The translations under genes and the position numbers were made by a program. Positions 6,669 to 15,931 of a DNA stretch of 64,000 nt are shown one piece after another (the stretch's first letter is position 1; every line of letters begins with the position of its first letter). This stretch comes from UMGS755 sp045590535 (GTDB lineage: Bacteria > Bacillota > Clostridia > UBA1381 > UBA9506): positions 1 through 64,000 of the forward strand of contig JAZNRE010000023.1 in assembly GCA_045590535.1 (NCBI GenBank). Direction: 5' to 3'. The notes below the pieces were generated by a model. It saw only the letters and a program-made list of their open reading frames with translations, was not told the DNA's origin and made no database searches.

Positions 6669-9128
6669 ATGAAAATTGTTTTTTCAACGAAAAATGTCAG
6701 CCGGGCAACCTTTCTTGACACCTGCCGTTATGCCTTTGATTATGGCTTTCAAGGTTTTGAAATTTATGATGCCATCAAAGAAAGAAGCATGCATCATGAC
6801 AGCATTTTACGGCGTGATCGCATTTCAGACGCCAAGAGAAAGCTTGTGAACCGGAATCTTGCTGTTTCAGCACTTCGCATGGCTGATAGCATAGACAGTC
6901 AAGAAACAACCGCTGATACAATTGTTAAATATGTGGATATGGCCGTTGCATCGGGAATTTCCGATGTGATTGTGCACATCCATGAAGAAGTTCCGTTTTG
7001 TGTGCTGGACGAAAAACTTTCAGCTGCCATTAAAAAGGCAGAAACTGCCGATGTGGGCATTTTGTTTGAAACCGTGGGCTATCTTGCCAACACCGAAAAG
7101 GTGATTGACATTATTAACCACTTTTCTTCTGCAGCCATTGGCGCTTCCTGGAATGTAAGAGGCACCTGCTTTGCAGCAGGTGAAACCGCAGAAGCAACCA
7201 TTAAAACCCTGGGTGCATACATAAAGTATGTCCGCCTTGGGGATATGAAAGACGATAAAACTGTTTTAATCGGTGAAGGCGAGCTGGATGTTGAAAAGCT
7301 TATCAACGCTCTTTCTTCCTTAAATTACGAAGGCTATATCTGTGCGGCGTGGAATGAAGAAATTAACGATGCCGACATTGTTTTAACCCATTTTGCCAAT
7401 TACATTTCAAAGCTCAACCGTGAGAAAAAGTCTTTTGACCACGCTTACTACAACCGTGATAAAACCGGCACTTTTGTGTGGAAAAAATATGATGTAATTG
7501 AGGCGACTTTTGCCGATGTGTTGGACACCATGGCTGAAACTTATCCTGACCAGTATGCTTTTAAATATCCCACTTTGGACTATACAAGAACTTATGAACA
7601 GTTCCGACGGGATGTGGATGAATGTGCGGCAGCACTGATTTCTTTAGGCGTAAAAGCCGGTGACCATGTTGCTGTTTGGGCAACCAATGTTCCCGAATGG
7701 TTCATCACTTTTTGGGCAACAACCAAAATTGGTGCCGTTTTGGTAACCGTGAACACCGCTTATAAAATTCACGAGATTGAATATTTGCTTAAGCAGTCGG
7801 ATACCCATACGCTCGTTATGATTGAGTTCTGTAAAGACATCAATTATAAAGAAATTATTGAAGAACTTTGCCCTGAACTTGCAAGCCTTGAGCCGGGCAA
7901 ACCCCTTTATTCAAAAAAACTGCCGTTTTTGCGCAATGTTATCACAGCAGGTTTTTCTATGCCTGGTTGTCTCACCTGGGAACAAATGCTTTCCCGTGCC
8001 TCTTTAGTGCCTCGTGAAGAAGTGCGCAGACGGGCATCGATGGTTAAGCCGGATGATGTTTGCAACATGCAATATACTTCCGGTACAACGGGCTTTCCCA
8101 AAGGTGTTATGCTGACACATAGAAACATTGTTAATAACGGTAAAACCATTGGCGACAGAATGGATTTATCCACAGCTGACCGCATGATGATTCAGGTGCC
8201 CATGTTCCACTGCTTTGGCATGGTGCTTTCTATGACATCTATGATGACCCATGGCGGTACCCTTTGTCCCATACCGTATTTTTCACCAAAATCATCCCTT
8301 GCTTGCGTGAATGATGAAAAGATTACCTGTTTTAATGGTGTTCCCACCATGTTTATTGCCATGTTTAATCATCCGGACTTTGCCAAAACTGATTTTTCTT
8401 ATATGCGAACCGGCATTATGGCGGGTGCGAACTGCCCTGCTGATTTAATGCGTCGTGCCTCTGTCGAAATGAACATGCGTGAAATCATTTCCGTTTACGG
8501 ACAAACCGAAGCATCACCTGGTTGTACCATGGGCGAGGTGAATGAAGATCTTGACCATCGTGTTGAAACCGTTGGCAGTGCCTTCCCCGGTGTTGAATGC
8601 AAAATCATTGACCCTGAAACGGGGGAGGAGCTCCCTGACGGCGAGAGCGGTGAATTTGTTGCCCGTGGATTTAACATTATGAAGGGCTATTACAAAATGC
8701 CCGAGGCAACTGCGCAGGCGATTGACGCTGACGGGTGGCTGCATTCCGGTGACATATGCATGAGAACACCTGACGGTTATTATAAGGTTACCGGTCGCTT
8801 AAAAGATATGATTATTCGTGGTGGTGAAAACCTTTATCCCCGTGAAATTGAAGAATTTTATTTAACAAACCCCAAGGTTCGCGATGTTCAGGTTGTGGGC
8901 GTGCCCGATGAAAGATATGGCGAAGAATGCTGCGCTTGGGTTATTCTGCACAAGGGTGAAACGGCAGACGAAGATGAAATGAAAGAATTTGGTTATGCCT
9001 CTATTGCGCGGCATAAAGTGCCGAGATATTTCATGTTTGTCAATGAATTTCCCATGAATGCGGCAGGTAAAATCTTGAAGTATAAAATGCGTGATGAAGC
9101 AGCCGAAAAATTGGGGCTTAAAAAATAA
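6669..9128 (+). CDS. TIM-barrel (isomerase/epimerase-like) and acyl-CoA synthetase fusion
   Basis: The 819-residue protein starts at the ATG at 6669, whose RBS GAGGAGG overlaps the end of the previous gene. Residues 1 to about 255 look like a sugar phosphate isomerase/AP endonuclease-2 TIM barrel (YAFDYGFQGFEIYDAI, then VIVHIHEE, then YVRLGDMKD). Residues about 275-819 are a full AMP-forming acyl-CoA synthetase: phosphate-binding YTSGTTGFPKGVMLTHRN, adenine-site YGQTEASPG, hinge YKVTGRLKDMIIRGGENLYP, and the catalytic lysine region AAGKILKYKM. It should activate a carboxylic acid to its CoA thioester. Leucine T-box control suggests a leucine-related substrate such as isovalerate, but this is inference. 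The role of the N-terminal barrel is unknown. Confidence 0.82.
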   Translation: MKIVFSTKNVSRATFLDTCRYAFDYGFQGFEIYDAIKERSMHHDSILRRDRISDAKRKLVNRNLAVSALRMADSIDSQETTADTIVKYVDMAVASGISDVIVHIHEEVPFCVLDEKLSAAIKKAETADVGILFETVGYLANTEKVIDIINHFSSAAIGASWNVRGTCFAAGETAEATIKTLGAYIKYVRLGDMKDDKTVLIGEGELDVEKLINALSSLNYEGYICAAWNEEINDADIVLTHFANYISKLNREKKSFDHAYYNRDKTGTFVWKKYDVIEATFADVLDTMAETYPDQYAFKYPTLDYTRTYEQFRRDVDECAAALISLGVKAGDHVAVWATNVPEWFITFWATTKIGAVLVTVNTAYKIHEIEYLLKQSDTHTLVMIEFCKDINYKEIIEELCPELASLEPGKPLYSKKLPFLRNVITAGFSMPGCLTWEQMLSRASLVPREEVRRRASMVKPDDVCNMQYTSGTTGFPKGVMLTHRNIVNNGKTIGDRMDLSTADRMMIQVPMFHCFGMVLSMTSMMTHGGTLCPIPYFSPKSSLACVNDEKITCFNGVPTMFIAMFNHPDFAKTDFSYMRTGIMAGANCPADLMRRASVEMNMREIISVYGQTEASPGCTMGEVNEDLDHRVETVGSAFPGVECKIIDPETGEELPDGESGEFVARGFNIMKGYYKMPEATAQAIDADGWLHSGDICMRTPDGYYKVTGRLKDMIIRGGENLYPREIEEFYLTNPKVRDVQVVGVPDERYGEECCAWVILHKGETADEDEMKEFGYASIARHKVPRYFMFVNEFPMNAAGKILKYKMRDEAAEKLGLKK

Positions 9129-9151
9129 ATTTAAATTTTTTGAAAAAACTA

Positions 9152-9181
9152 TTGACAAATCAGCGACTCATAGAGTATAAT
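9152..9181 (+). promoter_or_regulatory. Promoter of second T-box unit
   Basis: TTGACA (9152-9157) and TATAAT (9176-9181) with an 18-base spacer, immediately before the T-box leader. Confidence 0.85.
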
Positions 9182-9187
9182 ACGATT

Positions 9188-9457
9188 AAATTTGAATATC
9201 ACAAAGAACGACTGTGACGAGGACGGTTGGATTGTGAAGCCTTGAGAGAGTTGCCGGATGGTGCGAGGCAATGGCAAAGCTTTCCAATGACCTATCACCT
9301 CTGAGTCGGAGGACCGAAAGGCATAGCCAAGTAGATTCCTTCCGTAATGCTGCGTTAAGGCAAAGGGCTTGTTAGAGTCCGGTAAGTGACGGATTTTTCC
9401 GTAATTTGAGTGGTACCGCGGGTTTATTAACTCGTCTCAAAAGATTTTTTTGAGACG
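9188..9457 (+). promoter_or_regulatory. T-box leader, probable isoleucine (ATC) specifier
   Basis: The apical stem I sequence (GGATGGTGCGAGGC, about 9256-9269), a closing stem CGACT/AGTCG, and the antiterminator GAGTGGTACCGCG (9408-9420) before a terminator define a T-box. Placing the specifier by its distance to the closing GAGT and to the downstream ACC gives ATC at 9294-9296, an isoleucine codon. The reading is less sure than in the other two leaders, because GAA before the specifier is replaced by CCT and the AGTA partner on the 5' side is not seen. It controls the HTH-cupin-synthetase gene. Confidence 0.8.
9430..9457 (+). terminator. T-box terminator (second unit)
   Basis: ACTCGTCTCAAAA pairs with TTTTGAGACGAGT and a run of T follows (9450-9457). 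This is the off-state structure of the leader. Confidence 0.88.
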
Positions 9458-9525
9458 AGTTTTTTTGTTTTATTCAAGTTCGTAATAATCTAAGAAGATT
9501 CACGAAAATGAAGGGAGACAAAGTG

Positions 9526-11826
9526 ATGGAGTACAGTTTGAAAGAAGTTGCAGGCAGAATCAAAGACCTGCGCGAAGCAAAAGGTTATACCCAAGAAGAG
9601 CTTGCAAAGCTCACAGGTGTATCGGTGGAGGATTATAAACTTTTAGAAGAAGGCGACACCGATTTTAGCTTCACATTTATCTATAAATGCGCCAAGGCTT
9701 GCGGCGTTGAAGTGGTTGATTTGCTTGAGGGTACGGGCACAACTTTAACCTCTTTTGCCATTACAAGAAAGGGCGAGGGTTTGAAAATTCTTAAAAAGCA
9801 TGGTGTAGAGTATAACAACCTGGCTCCCAAATTTAAAGGCAAAATTGCTGAGCCCTTCCTGGTAAAATTCCCTTATCTTGAAGAAGAGCAGGATAAACCT
9901 TTAAAGCTTGATTCCCATAATGGTCAGGAATTTGATGTGATTGTGAAAGGCTCTTTAAAGGTTCAGGTTGGTAACCATGTCGATATTCTTAACGAGGGCG
10001 ACTCCATTTTTTATAACAGCATTATTCCTCATGGTATGATTGCTGCATCCGAAGGTGGTTGCGAGTTCCATGCTGTTGTGTTAAATCCCCAAGACGGCCA
10101 CTTTAGTGAAGAATATCCCGAGGCGCCGTTTCATGTTTCTAAGACATCGACAAAAGAAGCTAAGGCTGAAACGGTTGCCGATCAGTTTATTGAATCAACT
10201 TATGACGAAAACGGCGTGTTTAGTGGCATTACTTTTAAAAATGATGATAAGTTTAATTTCGCTTTTGACTGTGTTGATGCCATTGCCAAAAAGAATCCTG
10301 ATAAGCTTGCTATGATGTGGGTGGCAAACGACAAATCAGACCGTCGCTTCACCTTTAGCGATATGAAAAAATATTCGGCCAAAACCGCGAACTATTTTGA
10401 GTCTTTAGGCATTAAAAAAGGTGATACCGTAATGCTTGTGCTTAAAAGACATTATCAGTTCTGGTTCTGTATGCTGGCGCTACACAAAATTGGTGCCATT
10501 GCCATTCCGGCAACCAATCAGCTTGTAGAGCATGATTTTGAGTATAGATATAAAGCAGCTAAGGTAAAAGCAATTGTGTGTACGGCCGATGGCGAAGTTT
10601 CTGATGAAGCCGAAAAGGCGGCTGCCGGTTTCCCCGGTATGATTAAGGTGTTAGTTGGCGGCAAAAAAGAGGGTTGGAACGATTTTAATGTTGAAATGGA
10701 GCGTTTCAGCACCCACTATAATCGCACAGAAAACACCCCCTGCGGCAACGACCCCATGCTGATGCTCTTTACATCCGGCACAACGGGCTATCCCCGCATT
10801 GCAACTCATTCTTATAAATATGCACTGGGTCATTATCCCACAGCGAAGCATTGGCATAATGTTAACCCTGACGGACTTCACTTTACCATCTCGGATACCG
10901 GTTGGGGCAAGGCCCTTTGGGGTAAGCTCTATGGTCAGTGGCTCTGTGAAGCAGGTATTTTTACATATGATTTTGACCGCTTCCATTCAGAAGATATTTT
11001 GCCGATGTTTGCAAAATATAACATCACAACTTTCTGCGCACCACCTACCATGTATCGCTTCTTCATTAAAGAAGATTTATCTAAATATGACCTTTCTTCC
11101 ATTGAATATGCCACAACAGCAGGCGAGGCGCTCAATCCAGAAGTGTTCAACCAGTTTAAAAAAGCCACAGGACTCACCATCATGGAAGGTTTTGGCCAGA
11201 CTGAAACAACACTTTCCATTGCCAATTTTGTAGGCTCTACACCTAAAATTGGTTCTATGGGCAGACCGAGCCCCTTATATGATGTGGTTGTTTTAGACCC
11301 TGACGGAAGCGTTTGTAAAACCGGTGACACAGGTGAAATCTGCATCCGCACAAAAGACAGTGTTCCCTGCGGTCTCTTTACCGGATATTATTTAGATGAT
11401 GAAAAGACGAACGAGGTGTGGTATGACGGATTTTATCATACCGGCGACCAGGCAACCATGGATGAAGACGGCTATCTTTGGTATGTAGGTCGTATTGATG
11501 ATGTTATCAAATCATCAGGTTACCGCATTGGACCTTTTGAAATTGAAAGCGTTATCATGGAGCTTCCTTATGTTTTGGAATGTGCCATCACACCTGTTCC
11601 GGATGAGGTTCGCGGACAGATTGTTAAGGCAACCATCGTTTTAGTCAAAGGTACTGAAGGCACTGATGAACTGAAAAAAGAAATTCAGGAATATGTCAAA
11701 ACACACACCGCGCCTTATAAATATCCGAGAATCGTTGAGTTTGTTGAGGAATTGCCCAAGACAATCAGCGGCAAGGTACGGCGCGTGGAAATTCGCAAAA
11801 ACGATATGGAAAAAATGAATAAATAA
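9526..11826 (+). CDS. HTH-cupin regulator fused to acyl-CoA synthetase
   Basis: The 766-residue protein starts at the ATG at 9526, 8 bases after AAGGGAG. Residues about 5-60 form an XRE-type helix-turn-helix (RIKDLREAKGYTQEELAKLT), and residues about 105-190 a cupin (GQEFDVIVKGSLKVQVG, then GDSIFYNSIIPHGM). Residues about 230-766 form an AMP-forming acyl-CoA synthetase: LFTSGTTGYPR, FGQTETT, YVGRIDDVIKSSGYRIGPFE, and the lysine region PKTISGKVRR. The stretch ISDTGWGKALWGKLYGQWL resembles the medium-chain (MACS) branch, which includes enzymes for branched short acids. One polypeptide joining a DNA-binding sensor to the enzyme suggests autoregulation or substrate sensing. Probable Ile T-box control suggests 2-methylbutyrate as substrate; that is inference. 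Confidence 0.82.
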   Translation: MEYSLKEVAGRIKDLREAKGYTQEELAKLTGVSVEDYKLLEEGDTDFSFTFIYKCAKACGVEVVDLLEGTGTTLTSFAITRKGEGLKILKKHGVEYNNLAPKFKGKIAEPFLVKFPYLEEEQDKPLKLDSHNGQEFDVIVKGSLKVQVGNHVDILNEGDSIFYNSIIPHGMIAASEGGCEFHAVVLNPQDGHFSEEYPEAPFHVSKTSTKEAKAETVADQFIESTYDENGVFSGITFKNDDKFNFAFDCVDAIAKKNPDKLAMMWVANDKSDRRFTFSDMKKYSAKTANYFESLGIKKGDTVMLVLKRHYQFWFCMLALHKIGAIAIPATNQLVEHDFEYRYKAAKVKAIVCTADGEVSDEAEKAAAGFPGMIKVLVGGKKEGWNDFNVEMERFSTHYNRTENTPCGNDPMLMLFTSGTTGYPRIATHSYKYALGHYPTAKHWHNVNPDGLHFTISDTGWGKALWGKLYGQWLCEAGIFTYDFDRFHSEDILPMFAKYNITTFCAPPTMYRFFIKEDLSKYDLSSIEYATTAGEALNPEVFNQFKKATGLTIMEGFGQTETTLSIANFVGSTPKIGSMGRPSPLYDVVVLDPDGSVCKTGDTGEICIRTKDSVPCGLFTGYYLDDEKTNEVWYDGFYHTGDQATMDEDGYLWYVGRIDDVIKSSGYRIGPFEIESVIMELPYVLECAITPVPDEVRGQIVKATIVLVKGTEGTDELKKEIQEYVKTHTAPYKYPRIVEFVEELPKTISGKVRRVEIRKNDMEKMNK

Positions 11827-11832
11827 AAACAG

Positions 11833-11871
11833 AAGACGGGACTTCTAAATTTTTAGGAGTTCCCGTCTTTA
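11833..11871 (+). terminator. Rho-independent terminator after the synthetase
   Basis: AAGACGGGA then CTTCTAAA pairs with TTTAGGAG then TCCCGTCTT, followed by TTT. It ends the acyl-CoA synthetase transcript. Confidence 0.8.
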
Positions 11872-11941
11872 TTTATTCGTTCATTTTGTGGTTTCGAAAA
11901 ATGAAGGGCAAGGGCTTTAGAAAAAGAGTTTAAACTGTTGC

Positions 11942-11970
11942 TTGACAGATGCTGTGATTTATGGTAAAAT
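11942..11970 (+). promoter_or_regulatory. pheST promoter
   Basis: TTGACA (11942-11947) and TAAAAT (11965-11970) with a 17-base spacer. Confidence 0.82.
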
Positions 11971-11977
11971 TCTTGTA

Positions 11978-12261
11978 ATGGCGTTTGAGCAAGAAGTAGT
12001 AACCAAAATCCCGGACATCAGAGAGTTGTCGGATGGTGCAAGACAATTGTTTGGCTTTGGCGAATTCATCTTGTGAGCTGCGGATTTAAAATTGGCGACG
12101 CTTGTCCCAATGAGTAGATTTTGCCGGGTGTGACCGTTACATCACAAGGGTGTGTCATTTGCGCACTCAATGAGGCTTTTGCTGTGAGGCAAAGGTGAAG
12201 CAGAGTGGTATCACGACATTGTGTCGTCCCTGCGTTTTCCTTAGGGAAACGCAGTTTTTTT
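11978..12261 (+). promoter_or_regulatory. T-box leader, phenylalanine (TTC) specifier
   Basis: AGTA of the S-turn (about 11997), the apical GGATGGTGCAAGAC (about 12031-12044), GAA then specifier TTC at 12065-12067, and the T-box GAGTGGTATCACG (12203-12215) are all present, followed by a terminator. TTC is a phenylalanine codon, which matches the downstream pheST genes and calibrates the specifier reading in the other two T-boxes of this window. Confidence 0.93.
12230..12261 (+). terminator. T-box terminator (pheST)
   Basis: CTGCGTTTTCC pairs with GGGAAACGCAG across TTA, followed by TTTTTTT. Confidence 0.88.
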
Positions 12262-12302
12262 ATTTATAAAACAAAAAAATAAAATGCTAAGAGGAAAAAG
12301 AG

Positions 12303-13340
12303 ATGAAAGAAAAGTTAGACGCATTATTACAACAAGGTACCGCGCAAATTGAAGCGGCCAAGACAGAGGCAGAACTGCAAGAGGTTAAAGGCGCACTTCT
12401 GGGTAAACAGGGCAGCATTACAGAGCTTCTCAAAGAAATACCCAAGCTTGATGTTGCGCTTCGCCCGGAGATGGGAAAAGCAGTCAATCATGTTAAGTCC
12501 CTTCTCAGTGAGCAGATTGAAGGCAGACGCGAGGCTATTAAGCTGAAGGCATCCGAGATTCCAGCTGATTTTGACTGCACAATCCCCGGTTTTGAACCGA
12601 AGATTGGCGGTCTTCATCCCATTACACAGATGTGCTATGACTTAAACGACGCCTTTCGCTCCATGGGATTTGAGATTTTCTCGGGTCCTGAAATCACCAG
12701 CGAATATTATGCCTTTGATAACCTTAATTTCCCGCCCAACCATCCTGCCAGAGAAAGCATGGACACCTATTGGCTTGGGGGACATGACAAGGGCACAGCA
12801 AATGAGAAGCTTTGTCTGCGACCGCACCTGACAGGCGATAGTGTGCGTTATATGCAGACACATAAGCCTCCTTATCGTTTTGTTTATCCCGGCAGAGTGT
12901 ACCGCAACGAAACAACGGATGCGCGTCACGAGCGTGCCTTCTTCCAGTATGAAGCCTTAATTGTTGATAAAGACTTTACATACACCGCTGGTAAGGTTAT
13001 GATTAAGAGCATTCTTTCCAAGGTTTTTGGTCAGGATGTTCCGGTTCGTATGCGCGCCGGCTTTTTCCCCTTTGTTGAGCCCGGCTTTGAAATTGACATG
13101 GGTTGTCTTGTTTGCGGCGGCAAGGGATGCAGCGTATGTAAGCATGTGGGCTGGATTGAAATTATGCCTGGCGGCACACCGCACCCCAATGTGCTTCGTG
13201 CAGCAGGACTTGACCCTGATGAGTACACAGGCTTTTATGTGAACATTGGTTTGGATAGACTGGTTATGATGCGCTACGGTGTGGATGATGTGCGCCTGTT
13301 CCACGGCACCGATCTTCGCTTCTTAAAGCAGTTCCGCTAA
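12303..13340 (+). CDS. pheS: Phenylalanine--tRNA ligase alpha subunit
   Basis: This 345-residue class II synthetase subunit charges tRNA-Phe as an alpha2-beta2 enzyme with PheT. The N-terminal 90 or so residues are a helical coiled-coil arm that contacts tRNA. The catalytic core carries motif 2 (GRVYRNETTDARHERAFFQ) and motif 3 (GLDRLVMMRYGVDDVR). Length is typical for bacteria. A phenylalanine-specific T-box lies upstream, and pheT follows after 25 bases with its own RBS. Confidence 0.97.
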   Translation: MKEKLDALLQQGTAQIEAAKTEAELQEVKGALLGKQGSITELLKEIPKLDVALRPEMGKAVNHVKSLLSEQIEGRREAIKLKASEIPADFDCTIPGFEPKIGGLHPITQMCYDLNDAFRSMGFEIFSGPEITSEYYAFDNLNFPPNHPARESMDTYWLGGHDKGTANEKLCLRPHLTGDSVRYMQTHKPPYRFVYPGRVYRNETTDARHERAFFQYEALIVDKDFTYTAGKVMIKSILSKVFGQDVPVRMRAGFFPFVEPGFEIDMGCLVCGGKGCSVCKHVGWIEIMPGGTPHPNVLRAAGLDPDEYTGFYVNIGLDRLVMMRYGVDDVRLFHGTDLRFLKQFR

Positions 13341-13365
13341 GTCAGAGCGAAAGGAGAATAGTAAA

Positions 13366-15801
13366 ATGAAATTGTCACTGAATTGGATTAAAGATTATGT
13401 TAAGCTCCCTGACGATATGGACCTTTCCCGCCTGGCATACGACCTGACAATGTCCACGGTTGAGGTGGAGGGCGCCGAAAATCTGGCAGAGCGTTTTGAA
13501 AAGATTATCGTAGGTGAAATTAAAGAAGTTTTGCCTCATCCCAATGCCGACAAGCTTCGTGTTTGCCGTGTGGATGTTGGTGACGGCGAACTGAAAGATA
13601 TTGTATGCGGAGGCTCAAACCTTGCATCCGGCATGAAGGTTGTTGTTGCTTGTCCTGGCGCCATGGTGCGCTGGCACGGAGAAGGGGAGCCGGTTGAAAT
13701 TAAAAATGCCAAACTGCGTGGTGTTGCCAGCTTTGGTATGATTTGTGCCTCGGTTGAGGTTGGTCTTGCCGACCTTTTCCCTGCAGCAGAGGAACATGAA
13801 ATTATGGATGTGACCTCTCTTGATGCTCCGGCCGGTACGCCCATTGCAAAAGCTCTTGACCTTGATGACATCATTCTTGAAATTGATAATAAGTCAATGA
13901 CAAACCGCCCCGACCTTTGGGGACACTATGGCATTGCCCGTGAGATTGCAGCACTCTATGACCTTCCGTTGGTGGAGTTTGAGGAATATGTTCCCGAAAC
14001 CACCGAGGAATATGATGTGCGCATTTTGGACGCCGAGCGCTGTCCCCGTTATATGGGTGCCAAGATTCTCGGACTGTCTGTAAAGCCCTCGCCCTTCGAA
14101 ATGCAGAGCCGCATTTGGCGTGTTGGCATGCGTCCCATTAACGCACTTGTTGACATTACCAACTATGTTATGCTGGCCACCGGTCAGCCGACTCATGTCT
14201 TTGACTCAAATCATATCATTGACCACATAGAGGTGAGACGCGCCGAGGATGGAGAAAAGCTTCAGCTTTTGAACGATAAGGAGCTGGCTCTTACCTCTGA
14301 CGACCTGGTGATTGCGGACGCTGAAGGCGCTGTAGCCTTGGCGGGTGTTATGGGCGGCGCAAAGGATTCCGTTCTCCCTGAAACAGAGAGTGTAATTTTA
14401 GAGATTGCAAACTTTGAGTCCCGTGGCATTCGCCGCACAGCCTTGCGCTATGACAATCGAACCGAGTCTTCTTCTCGTTATGAAAAGGCCGTTGACCCGG
14501 AACGGTGCGACCAAGCGCTTTCTCTAGCAATGAAGCTTTTTGCCGAACTTTATCCTGAAATGAAGGTTGTTGCCTTTAAGGATTTGTATGAAAAGAAACT
14601 GGAGAGAAAAGAGATTGATGTTGAGTTTGAGTGGCTTGACAGACGCCTTGGAAAGCGTATTCCCCAGGAAATTGTGGCCAAAAAGCTTGGCACCATGGGA
14701 TATGAGGTGACCTTTACCGAAACAGGCATGCACATTGTGGTTCCCACCTGGCGTTCCACGGGTGATGTATCCATCAAGGCGGATATTATGGAAGAAGTTG
14801 CCCGTATGTATGGCTATGAGAACTTTGAGGCCACCACAATCACCACATCCTTTGACGGAGCCATTAACCAGCTGGATGTGGATTTGGTTAGAAAGATTAA
14901 GGAATATCTTGCTTTCCGCTGCAACATGCAGGAAATCTTTACATATCCCTGGATGGATGAGGATTTTGTTACAGCCCTTTTGCCTAATACAGATGGCATT
15001 CTTGAGCTTGCGACGCCTCCGGCTCCCAATGAAAGATTCATCCGTTCATCGCTTATCCCCAATATCTGCAAAGCGATTGTGAAGAATGAACACAATTTTG
15101 ACGAATTCAATATTTTTGAAGAAGCGCAGATTTTCCGTGACAGCGATTACACCTCCGATTACGAGGGCGAAAAGCTCCCTGCGCAGACAAAACATCTTGG
15201 CTGTGCCTTTGTGGGTTCGTCCAACAAGGTTACCGAGCTTTTCCGCAACGCAAAGGGTGTCATCGGTGCCATGCCGAGCTATACGCACATGGAAGGCTTC
15301 ACCTTTGAAAAGAGAGAAAAGCCCTATTGGGCCGATGAAACCGTGTGGTTGAACATTTGTCTTGATGGTAAAAAGATTGGTGATTTGGCGTTGCTTTCTA
15401 AAAAAGCGGCACTCCTTTGCGGCATCAAGGTGCTTTCTGCCGTTCTTGTTGAACTGGATATGGATGCACTGGTGCCCTTTAAATCAAGAACAAATCGCTA
15501 TGTGCGTATGTCTGAATTCCCGAGAAATGATTATGATTTATCCTTCCTCGTTGATTCAATGGTCAAGTGGGACGATATCTACAATTGTGTTATGGCTAAG
15601 AAAAACGAACTGCTTCATGATGTTATTTTCGTAGATGAGTATAAGGGCAAGCAAATTCCGGAGGGCAAAAAGTCCGTTACCGTTCGTCTGGTTATCGGTT
15701 CTGATGAGAAAACCCTGACCAGTGCAGAAATTGAACAGGTTGCAAATGGAGCCCTTAAGAAATTATCAAAGAACATCGGTGCTGATATTCGTACTAGTTA
15801 A
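13366..15801 (+). CDS. pheT: Phenylalanine--tRNA ligase beta subunit
   Basis: The 811-residue beta subunit of PheRS has the usual order: an N-terminal EMAP/OB-type tRNA-binding domain (about 40-150, HPNADKLRVCRVDVG), the B3/B4 editing domain that clears mischarged Tyr-tRNA (about 205-370), B5 (about 405-475), a class II-like core, and a C-terminal anticodon-binding FDX-ACB domain (about 718-811, MSEFPRNDYDLSFLVD). Length is normal. It is co-transcribed with pheS and followed by a terminator at 15812. Confidence 0.97.
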   Translation: MKLSLNWIKDYVKLPDDMDLSRLAYDLTMSTVEVEGAENLAERFEKIIVGEIKEVLPHPNADKLRVCRVDVGDGELKDIVCGGSNLASGMKVVVACPGAMVRWHGEGEPVEIKNAKLRGVASFGMICASVEVGLADLFPAAEEHEIMDVTSLDAPAGTPIAKALDLDDIILEIDNKSMTNRPDLWGHYGIAREIAALYDLPLVEFEEYVPETTEEYDVRILDAERCPRYMGAKILGLSVKPSPFEMQSRIWRVGMRPINALVDITNYVMLATGQPTHVFDSNHIIDHIEVRRAEDGEKLQLLNDKELALTSDDLVIADAEGAVALAGVMGGAKDSVLPETESVILEIANFESRGIRRTALRYDNRTESSSRYEKAVDPERCDQALSLAMKLFAELYPEMKVVAFKDLYEKKLERKEIDVEFEWLDRRLGKRIPQEIVAKKLGTMGYEVTFTETGMHIVVPTWRSTGDVSIKADIMEEVARMYGYENFEATTITTSFDGAINQLDVDLVRKIKEYLAFRCNMQEIFTYPWMDEDFVTALLPNTDGILELATPPAPNERFIRSSLIPNICKAIVKNEHNFDEFNIFEEAQIFRDSDYTSDYEGEKLPAQTKHLGCAFVGSSNKVTELFRNAKGVIGAMPSYTHMEGFTFEKREKPYWADETVWLNICLDGKKIGDLALLSKKAALLCGIKVLSAVLVELDMDALVPFKSRTNRYVRMSEFPRNDYDLSFLVDSMVKWDDIYNCVMAKKNELLHDVIFVDEYKGKQIPEGKKSVTVRLVIGSDEKTLTSAEIEQVANGALKKLSKNIGADIRTS

Positions 15802-15811
15802 ATAAAACAAA

Positions 15812-15845
15812 AGCCTGCAAGCTATACATGCCTGCAGGCTTTTTA
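15812..15845 (+). terminator. pheST terminator
   Basis: AGCCTGCA (15812-15819) pairs with TGCAGGCT (15833-15840), followed by TTTT. Confidence 0.88.
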
Positions 15846-15931
15846 TTATATTGTTTTTATAATATAAATTATTTATGACCTCTATATATCCTAAAAATGG
15901 GGGTAAAATATAAGAAAGGAGATGACTATAT

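Noticed and set aside
15846..15931. Search for an attachment-site repeat of the tRNA-Pro 3' end near the recombinase gene
   Set aside because: No match of useful length to the tRNA-Pro end (26164-26190) is seen here, so no att site is claimed.
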